This document shows, piece after piece, positions 55,885 through 64,000 of a stretch of 64,000 nt of DNA. The position numbers were made by a program, and so were the translations under genes. Origin of the DNA: Adiantum capillus-veneris (taxonomy: Eukaryota; Streptophyta; Polypodiopsida; Polypodiales; Pteridaceae); assembly GCA_014529385.2 (NCBI GenBank), contig CM043969.1, positions 75,870,676-75,934,675 on the forward strand, read 5' to 3'. The number at the start of each line of letters is the position of its first letter. The first letter of the stretch is position 1. The notes beneath the pieces were generated by a model. The model ran no database searches. It had not been told where the DNA came from and worked only from the letters and a program-made list of their open reading frames with translations.

Positions 55885-56306
55885 CCAGTTCACATTGGAG
55901 CCTTGTTGGACTAAACATTGATCACAAACATTGCTACCTTGCAAATTTTGCGCATGGTTTTCATGGGAATGATTGAAGGTACGTAGTTACTTGTTTCTTG
56001 ATTTTGATGCAATGTGTTGTCACCATATGCTATGTCTTGCAGGTCTGTTCAGAAACTTGTCACTGCATGGGAATCATTGGAAAAGAGAGTGTTTGGGAAG
56101 ATATGCTGATTTTGAGTTGCAAGGTCCTAAAACAAGACGACGGACATTCTTGTGGATGGAGAGTTCTTGCAAATGCGGAGCTTCTTCTGGAACCCATTTA
56201 TGCTGAGAAGCGTAGAAGTGTAAATGCAATGTTACGATTTTTTAATCCTTGCACACATGATTTCTTTGATCTACATATAAAAGCTAGGGAATTCATTTGC
56301 AGTTAA
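55885..56306 (+). pseudogene. Ulp1/SENP-like (C48) cysteine protease remnant
   Basis: The first block (55885-55978) gives SSHWSLVGLNIDHKHCYLA, with the catalytic His of the HW motif and a candidate Asp. A GTACGT...TTGCAG interval (55979-56042) looks like a small intron. The second block gives VLKQDDGHSCGWRVLANAEL, with the oxyanion Gln and catalytic Cys, and ends at a stop near 56304. Family members cleave SUMO or related modifiers. An in-frame TGA lies near the end of block one, and the reading frame shifts early in block two (about 56090-56110), so it is broken. It matches Ulp1 domains carried by plant MULE/CACTA elements. Confidence 0.7.
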
Positions 56307-57100
56307 GGAACCTGGCAGATTTTTTGAACGTCCATGGAAAGGCATTCAGGACGACGATGATCCAGAATATGATCAATCTTGTGGAGATATGTCCTCTAGG
56401 AGCCGTTGATGTATTTGTTGTGCCATCGCCACCGTTAGGACCACAACCTCAGTCTTCACCTTGGAGGTACAAAGCAACACCTCAACCAACGACAGACCAA
56501 GCGCATGGACCTGCCTCTCCTCATGTTTTTGGCCACTCAATCTTAAGTCTTTTTGTGATACTCGATCTTATCGAGGAAGACGAGGCCACTGACAATCTTT
56601 TCCTCAGCCCCAAACCCCTCACCCAACCCCCAGACTGTCTCTTGAGCCTTTACATTCCGCGCATGATAATCAAGCTTGGGAGAGCTTCCCTCAATTGTAA
56701 ATGAGAGCTACTAATCAATGGATTTAATTGGACATTACTGTGTACATTATTAAACCCAATATAAAGACAACTTTAGTCAATTTTGAAAATATAATTGTTC
56801 TTAGACTTTATTTGCAAGAAATTCCTTAACAATTCATTTTCACATGAATATAGATTGCAAGCTTGCTATCATCAATAGCTTGCTTTGATATTTGCAGTTC
56901 AGAGCAATGTGATATACTGTGTGAGCCGCCTTCTTCAATCAAGATTTTCATTGCACTAGAAACCATCGGCCATCCTTTATCTCTCTGCACAATGTCTTCT
57001 TCTCCTTTCTCTAAGGCACCTGTACGACAGTTAATTGAACAATTAGATTAGACCAATATTTGGTGATGATAACCAGCAGAGGGAAATAACTAACGTAACA
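56307..57100 (+). other. Possible Pro-rich C-terminal continuation, otherwise anonymous
   Basis: A plus-strand frame (56297-56704) has a Pro/Ser-rich middle and could follow the Ulp1-like exon, as such transposon proteins often have low-complexity tails. There is no domain. The rest shows no gene. Confidence 0.3.
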
Positions 57101-58224
57101 TTAACATTTACATACAGAACATACTACCTTTCGCATGTTGCACTGGAAAAGAAATTTTGGAGGCAAATTAAGGTCAATCTTGTTCTCCAAATCCTCGTGC
57201 ACTTGTTGTAGTGTCACATTGCATTGAATGCTAAGAACAGTTAGAAGATCAGTTCCATACCATACCTCAAGCATTCTCCAATGATTGTTCAAGTCATCAG
57301 TTAATTCTTGGTCCAAAGCTACCAGATGACCATTCACTCGATGCCACCTTATGTAGTGGAAGGAAGCTATGAAATTTTGAGAAGCTATCATGCACTTACA
57401 CACAATAGACTTATTATTTACCTTGTATAAGATGCCATCAGAATCATGGATATCCCAAGATTTATCCAGAAAATCAAGGCATTACTATGCCTTGCAGAGT
57501 AGCATAGTTCCAATCTTTCTAATCTCTTCATCATGGAAAAAGTCGATGAACACATGTATGGGCATGAAGATTGAAACACTTACCAACCGACTAGTAATAT
57601 TTGGTCTTAAGCACTTTTGTATTTCCTGATGGAGCTTTAGTCTGAACACTTAGAGGTTTCAGATGAAGGGACTGGCCACTCTGGATAGTCCTTCAAAGGA
57701 ACTGAAAGATATTCTAGAGTGTCGAAGCCAAGTGCGGAACACGGAGCATTATAAAAGTGGTAGAAGAAAAAATCCCCCTTTCAACCGACGCTCTTTTGGC
57801 GCTAGTGTTATAAAGTAGCTCTCCCACAGTTGCATGGAATGCATAAAAAATACCAATAATGCAATCCACCAGTTGCCAGTCTTCTTTGTCGAAAGGATAA
57901 ATATCTGCAGAGCTGCTAGCAGGTTAAACACACAATACACGAGTGAAGAGTAAAATCTATTGTGGATGTATGAAAACTTACAATTTGGTTGGTTTGTTGG
58001 AAATCCTGTCGGCGCTGTTCATAAACGCAACTCTGAGTGCATATATGCGTGTTCAATGAGAACCTCTTTGGTTGCTTTGCCCATTTGTGGGACAAGCAAA
58101 AATTTTTCACCCTACCTTTATAACTGTCCACAAACTCGTTGCTCGTGTGCTTTCTCTTCCTGGTATGTAGGAGAACCCAACTTCCAACTGTAATGGTGGT
58201 GGAAAGCCATCGACCGTTGTCCAA
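57101..58224 (-). CDS. Unrecognised minus-strand coding-like stretches
   Basis: Frames at 57916-58224, 57749-57940 and 57101-57403 lie in order on the minus strand. The last contains VWYGTDLLTVLSIQCNVTLQ and ENKIDLNLPP, vaguely like the ubiquitin/PB1-type domain found at the N terminus of some MULE proteins. This is a guess from pattern only. Several stops and frame changes separate the pieces. Confidence 0.25.
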
Positions 58225-58670
58225 ATTGAAGCTTTTTGACAGACTTAATACTTACGGATGGTCATCGAGGTCTTCTGTTCGCCATTAGTGATTCTTCTAT
58301 GGCAAGATGCACAACACAGATGTGAGAGGGGGAGTGTTTCTGAGGGCAAAAGAAATACAGTCAAATGTGAGCAGAATAGTTAGTTGAGTGTAAATGAATG
58401 AGAAAGATCGGGAATACTATGAAGTCTCTCCTATTGAAAAAGTGTACACAACTGCATTGAGTGTGAGTTTTGGTACATTTGTCCTATATTCGGTCCTGAC
58501 ACGAAAGATTCGAGTAAAATCACAACGATATTAGTGTTAAAGTTTTTTATGCAACTAAAAATTAATTTTTGAAAATGTTATATTTTAGATAAAAACAAGG
58601 AAAATCCGAGCTACCGTTACGGTAGCCGACCATCCATTGGTCGCGTTGCATTCTCTCTCTAGTGCTAAAA
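58225..58670. other. Right subterminal region of the TIR insert
   Basis: AT-rich, non-coding. It contains the palindrome-like GCTACCGTTACGGTAGC near 58610-58626. Confidence 0.5.
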
Positions 58671-58702
58671 GGACCAAATTTGAATCCAAACTGTCCCTAA
58701 TG
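58671..58702 (-). repeat. Right terminal inverted repeat of the 8.5-kb insert
   Basis: 32 bp; its complement begins CATTAGGGACAGTTTGGA and differs from the left end at four positions. Confidence 0.75.
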
Positions 58703-61700
58703 TTACTATTGGCCCCGTGCTCAGATAGATCTATAAGGACATGTCTATATCCTAACCCTTGTTCTCATTTATTCTCCCACATTAAATGATCAATTTAGTA
58801 TGCAAAAATCATTTGGGTTGGTTAGATATTAGATTTAATGACATTACCTCTCTCTTGAAATCATAGTCCTCCTTTGACAAGGTTCATACTATCCTTAAGC
58901 TGTATTCCTTGCGTCCATCTAACATCTTCAAAAGGATAATTTTTGAACTTAATAAGATACCGTCGGATAATCTTACCATGTCGTAGTACCTTGTTTTCAT
59001 GCCAAAGGATACCTTTGGGTTGTAGCACCTCTTCTTGGTCTTCAACTTCGAGAGGGTCTTCAATAATTGGTTCACTTGGTGGCTCTCCTTTGTAAGGTTT
59101 AAGTAGGTTCACATGAAAAGCATTGTTATGAGCCAATGGTTGGGCAACTTGAGTTAGTAGGCCGTCTGATTAATGGGCTTCAAGATCGGGAAAGGACCAT
59201 AGTATCTTTTTGCTAGCTTAGCATAATACTTTTGATGGCCCGTATGATTTTTGTCCGTCGTTTGCCTCAATCGAGGCTTAGGAAACTTAAGTAAGACCCA
59301 ATCATTTTCTTTAAACATTAAGGCCCTTTTGTGCTTGTCAGCAACATTTTCTCTTTGTTGAGAGATGGATATAGCCCCCTTAATCTTTTGAAAAGATTCT
59401 TGTAGGTCATGGCTATAGTCATTGGCAGCGAAGTTCTTCCCATGTACTTTGAGTAGCAAGGGACTTTTAGGTCTTCCCTCAATGATCTCAAAAGGTGCTT
59501 TTCTTGTAGAAGTATGTACAATATTATTGTAGGCATACTCTATAAGAGGTAAGTACTTTTCCCATTGTGAGCGTTGATCTACTTTTGTAACATAAGTATT
59601 TAATAGATCGAGTATTGTAAGATTGGTTATCTCACTTTGGCCATCTGTTTGTGGGTGATAGGCCAAAGAGAAATTCAATCTTGTTCGTAGATTTTCAAAC
59701 AGACCTTTCCAAAAATTATTGGTCATTCTAGGATCTGTATCTGACATGATGGACGTTGGTAATCCATGGTGTTTGAAAATCTATGATATGAAGAGAGTTT
59801 CCAATTGGTGTGCCTTAATAGTCTTTTTGAAAGGAATAAAGTGTGCTTGCTTGCTAAACCTGTCGACTATTGTCCATATTCTCGTATTCCCATGGATAGA
59901 CTTGGATAATCCAAAGATGAAATCCATGGATATACTCTCCCATGGTGAATTTGGGATAGGCAGTGGCTGGAGTAATCCAGGTTTCTTCCCTTTATCATAC
60001 TTGGTCTTTTGGCATACTACACATTTTGAAACATACTCTTGTATGTCCACATTCATGGTAAGCCAATAGAAATACGTCTCTACTCCTCGAAGAGTAGGTT
60101 GAATGCCTCTATGTCCCGCATAGGGAGCATGGGGTTCATATATAACTTTATCACGAAGGGAATGGGTGACACATAGCTTATTACCATGCATAAGATAACC
60201 ATTTTTCAAGGTGAATGGCTCCTCTTTCTTTCCCAAAGCAAGGGCTGACATTATGTCTCTAAAGTCAGGGTTAGTAGCATACTCATCTATCATAGAAGAT
60301 AAATCATTCTGAGTATCAATAGACACCGCATTAACTTTTAGTCATCGTGAAAGTACATCAACCACTTGATTGTGCTTACCCGTAATGTGAGCAATATGGA
60401 AATTAAATTGCATAAGAAAATTTATCCACCTCATTTGTTTGTCAGAAAGCTTGGTTTGCGTCATGAAGTACTTGAGACTTTGGTGGTCGGTTCGTAGAAT
60501 AACTTAGAGTCCCCAATAAATAATGCTTCCATGTATCTAGGACATGTAGAACAGCTAAAAGCTCTTTCTCATAAATGACTAAGACACGTTCATCTTATTG
60601 AGCCTTCGGCTCTCATATGCTATGGCATGTCCTTGTTGAAGCAAAACTGTTGCAAGGCAATCACCACAAGCATCACATTTGTTCTCAAATGGACTTGAGA
60701 GATCCGGAAGCATGAGGACTGGTTGGTAAGTAAGCTTCACTTTAAGCTTGTCAAAAGCATTTTGCTCCTTAGCAGTCCATACATACTTAACGCTCTTCTT
60801 AGTTAAGTCATGTAGTGGTCCTGCTATTTGAGAGAATTTTGCTATGAAGCGTATATAATATGCGCACATACCAATAAAGCTTCTTAGCTCATGTAGATTC
60901 CTTGGATTAGGCGATGCTTTTATTACCTCTAACTTTGATGGATCCATACATATACCATCTTGAGAGATAATATGAACTAGGTATTAAATCTCTTGAAAGA
61001 AAAATTTGCTTTTCTTTTGGTTGAGAAAAAGCTTGTTCTCCCTCAATAAATGCTTGAAAAATCACTTGGAGATGTTGCTTATGTTCCTCCAAAGACTTGG
61101 AGTAGATGATGATATCATCAAAGAACACTCCAATGAATTTACAATAGGGTCTATAAAATTTCTTCATTAAACGATTGAACATAGCTAGTGCATTAGTCAA
61201 GCCAAAAGGCATGACTAGATATTCATAAAGACCAAACGTTGTACAAAACGTGATCTTTAGGATCTCTTCATCCACTATTGTTATTTGATGATAGCCACTT
61301 TTAAGGTCAATCCTACTGAAGTAGGTAAAGCCTGGTAGCTTATCAAACCGATCTTCTACTCGAGGCACAAGAAATTTGTTTTTGATAGTGATGTGGTTTA
61401 GTGCTCAATAGTCCACACACATACGGTATGTACTATCTTTCTTTTGCACTAAAAGGTCTGGAGAACAAAAGGGAGAGGAGCTAGGCCTCTCCATCCCTTT
61501 GTCAACCAATTCTTGTACTTGCCTCATGGTCTCCTCTTGGTGAGCTTGAGAAACCCGATAAGGAGGCTTGTTAGGCGGTGAGCTTCTTGGAAGGAGCTCA
61601 ATTCCTGGTCATCATCCTCTCGTTTTAAAGGTAAGTCCATAGAGATATCATCGATGAACACATTTTGGAATCCTTTTAGAAAATTAGACAAGTCTAACTC

Positions 61701-63630
61701 TTCTTGATTCCTACCATTTACCTTTGATGAAACATTAGGATCTTTTAGGGACTCTTTGACAAAAATCATGTACGCACAAAATGAGCTCTTCTTTGATTTA
61801 TCAAAATCAGGAGAATTTACAAGTGGTATAGAATGACCACACACACTAGCAACTATATACATTTTCTTTCCCCTGTAGGTGAACTAGATTCTCCTTTCAA
61901 AGAACTTCATGTTGGCAGCCATGCGATCAAACCATGGTGCCCCTAGGATAACATCCTCATGTTGGAGAGGAGAGATGAAAAAGTCTTCTTTGTCGACATA
62001 GCTTTGGACATGAAGCCTCAACTTCCCAATCAAGGGAGTAACGGAGGCTTGATTGATGTCCCTTGAAAGTTGTGTCAGCCGTTACAATATCTCCCATCTT
62101 GAAAGCTTGAATGCCCAAATTGGTGGCCAACTCCATTGATATGAAGTTGTGAGTAGAGCCAAGGTCAAACAGGATGAAGGCATCATGCTCACTTACCTTT
62201 CCCCAAGCATAGGAAAGAGATGATCCTTTGCAATGAGCATCCTCTTGTGGAACTAAGATGGTGGAAGCCCTAGGAGTGTCATTGCGAGCATTTTTCTTGG
62301 GGCAAGAACAATAGCCATGTCCTTGCTCCCCACACTTAAAACACTTATGGTCCTTGAAAAAAGCTTCAAGCTCTTCAGGAGAGAGTTTGTTTTTTCCTTT
62401 GTAAACTCCCTTCTCCTTGGACCGATTGTTGTTGTTGTTGTTGGAAGTGCCTTGGGAAGAATTTTGGGCATTAGTTTTCCCCTTTGCATCATTTTTAACT
62501 TTATTTTCCATGGGCTTGACATTCCGTCTAGCCCCTTGCTGGAAATTGATGCGTGAAGCAACCATGGTGTGAAGGATTACTTCGGTGATAGAACCAGGCC
62601 ATTGAGAGTTGATGTATTCGGCCATCTCTTTAGGTAATCCCACACATAATTGTTGCTTTTGCTCGGCAAAGTCTATCTTTTGAAAGACAGTAGCCTTGAG
62701 ATGTAAATCCCAAAACTTGTCTCCTCCCCTCTTGTATTCTCTCAGAGAATAGCCATAGCTTTCATCAAAAGAGGAGGAAGGTGAAGAAGAAGGAGAAGCG
62801 GGTGACCTCTTTCTTGCCCTTTTCTTCCTTTGTTTCCTCTCTTTCCTTTTGGAGTGATGAGGAGAAGGACTGTGTGTTGATCTTTTCCTCTTGGGAGGAG
62901 CGATCGTCTAGATCGTCATCTTTGTGGAGCCACATCTTCAAAGGAACTTAAAGTTTCATTGCTTTCTTGCTCTTTGGATTCCTCCTCTCGTATGGGAGAG
63001 AGTATCCTTTTGGGGGTCTCTTCAAGTGGCCTCCTAAGCTCTCTCTCCTCTTGGAGAGGAAGGGAAATACCATAAGTGCGAAGTTGTTGAGTAACTTTGG
63101 CTTGCAAAGCAGGGTTGCCCATAGCTTGTTGCAACCTAGTAACAACATAATTGACAAACATGGGGGCATCATCATTAGCACCTTCATGTGCAAAATCAAA
63201 GCTATCAATATTCATTCTACTCTCTTGGTTATTGTCAGCCATGTTAACAAAATTTGTGTACGTACTTAGTGTATGATTTGGCAATTGAAAACCTTAGTTG
63301 CCACTCCTCTTAGCCTTTGAAAATTATCTACACCCATGGCTTGAAGTGGTTAATTATAGAGAGTAGTGGAGTGGGTCTACTATTGCAGAATTGCCAAGGG
63401 CTAGCTCCTTTTGGACTTCTCATGTCAATAATAGTAAAGCTATACGCAAGTCTAAAAAGACCCCATTATTAAGTCCAAATCTCCCACGATGTGCACCATA
63501 TCCCAAATAGTGGGCTCGACAAAACCGATAATATATCCCAATCCCAATTACCCCAATATAATTAACAAAATCAACCATTTATAGGCTACTTAAAGACCTC
63601 TCTTCATAAGCAAGAAAAGAAAAACCAAAA

Positions 63631-63642
63631 GCTCTGATACCA
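63631..63642 (-). other. Gypsy-3 primer-binding site
   Basis: The minus strand reads TGGTATCAGAGC, matching the 3' end of plant initiator Met-tRNA. The same site occurs in Copia-B. Confidence 0.9.
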
Positions 63643-63643
63643 A

Positions 63644-64000
63644 TGTAATGGAATTGGCCTATTAACTTGAGAGTGGCGGAATTTAGAGAGAATACTTTTG
63701 TGAAATTTACTTTGTAAGCATAGCAGGGGAACATAATTGATGGTAGCAAGATAAACATAGCATTTACTTAGATTGGCATGAACAATACTTTTGCAAGAGA
63801 GAGAGTTTAGAGAACATGACAACAATTGAGGACCGGATTTATGTGGAGCCGGTTTCCCCTCCAATAGGCATTTGTATTATAGTTTCTCCCATTCAGAGAG
63901 ACTTGTTACAATACAATCTTTGTGTTCCTTGTGACCTAGGTGATGCAATGAAGATGAAAAGCTTCATGCATCACGAGCATAACATAAACTTTGTGGAAAG
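63644..64000 (-). repeat. Gypsy-3 right LTR (5' LTR), cut by the window end
   Basis: It starts TGTAATGGAATTGGCC and matches 48874 onward over the available 357 bp. Confidence 0.88.

Larger units (their letters stand above)
50184..58702. mobile_element. ~8.5-kb TIR-bounded insert, putative MULE-like DNA element with captured sequence
   Basis: The ends 50184-50215 and 58671-58702 are inverted repeats matching at 28 of 32 positions (core AGTTTGGA-CTCAAATTTGG). LTR sequence of gypsy-3 lies immediately outside both ends, so the insert interrupts that LTR. The interior holds a Ulp1/SENP-like protease remnant, an H3-like frame, a self-complementary minisatellite and unrecognised minus-strand frames. 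Ulp1-like genes are known in some plant MULEs and CACTA elements. I found no MuDR transposase catalytic domain and no clean target duplication, so class assignment is inference. Confidence 0.5.
41970..64000 (-). mobile_element. Gypsy-2: chromodomain Ty3/gypsy, broken; runs past the window
   Basis: Left LTR at 41970-43469, internal region 43470-48128, and the beginning of the right LTR at 48129-48873, whose remainder should lie beyond 64000 because gypsy-3 is inserted there. Parts read on the minus strand: gag (about 47100-48120), protease (about 46600-47060), RT (about 45800-46450), RNase H and integrase zinc region (about 45000-45600), integrase core (about 44300-45110), and integrase tail/chromodomain (about 43890-44300). 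It is old, with many breaks. Confidence 0.85.
48874..64000 (-). mobile_element. Gypsy-3: chromodomain Ty3/gypsy, broken, inserted in the gypsy-2 LTR
   Basis: Left LTR at 48874 to ~50183 plus ~58703-58843, split by the TIR insert; right LTR from 63644 to beyond the window. Parts read on the minus strand: gag (about 62350-63284), CCHC knuckle (about 62310-62350), protease (about 61900-62300), RT (about 60907-61560), RNase H (about 60400-60950), integrase (about 59154-60330), and chromodomain (about 58861-59150). The Met-tRNA primer-binding site is at 63631-63642, two positions from the LTR. The element has several breaks. Confidence 0.87.

Noticed and set aside
50184-58702. Polinton-type or endogenous viral origin for the 8.5-kb insert
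   Set aside because: No capsid, packaging ATPase, protein-primed polymerase or integrase was seen; the terminal repeats are only ~32 bp, and the Ulp1-like exon fits plant DNA transposons.

Overview
The window looks like nuclear DNA of a land plant with a large, repeat-rich genome. The evidence is a spliced BAHD acyltransferase gene, plant-type Ty1/copia and chromodomain Ty3/gypsy retrotransposons primed by initiator Met-tRNA, plant-style MITEs, LINE and SINE remnants, and many long GT/GA microsatellites. The BAHD intron sits at the position common in this family. I cannot place the species; a non-flowering plant is possible but unproven.

Layout. 1-3.2 kb: anonymous DNA with short tandem duplications, weak minus-strand coding-like stretches and a SINE-like remnant. 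3.2-19.9 kb: a tandem array of ~1.36 kb units, split by a copia element (Copia-A, 5035-16047), which is itself split by a chromodomain gypsy (gypsy-1, 6400-14703). 19.9-28.2 kb: a decayed minus-strand locus with a trihelix/SANT-like DNA-binding segment, interrupted by a young copia (Copia-B, 21874-28158; 192-bp LTRs, perfect 5-bp TSD).

28.2-37.8 kb holds the one clear host gene, a BAHD acyltransferase in two exons (29471-29941 and 36467-37632) with a 6.5-kb intron. The intron carries a LINE fragment and two MITEs. The HXXXD and DFGWG-type motifs are present, but exon 2 needs a one-base correction in a G run, so it is either a recent pseudogene or an assembly error. 37.8-41.95 kb holds four near-identical copies of a unit with an ~82-codon ORF, separated by LTR-element debris.

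41.97-64 kb is a second nest. Gypsy-2 (left LTR at 41970) has its right LTR interrupted at 48873/48874 by gypsy-3, whose left LTR is in turn interrupted by an ~8.5-kb sequence with 32-bp terminal inverted repeats (50184-58702). That insert carries a Ulp1/SENP-like cysteine protease remnant, a very divergent histone-H3-like reading frame with two in-frame stops exactly at two conserved glutamine positions, and a minisatellite whose ~76-bp units are each self-complementary. It is the most unusual object in the window and is best read as a MULE-like DNA element with captured host sequence. Apart from the BAHD gene, the window is mostly nested mobile DNA and its decay products; there is no operon-like cooperation between genes.
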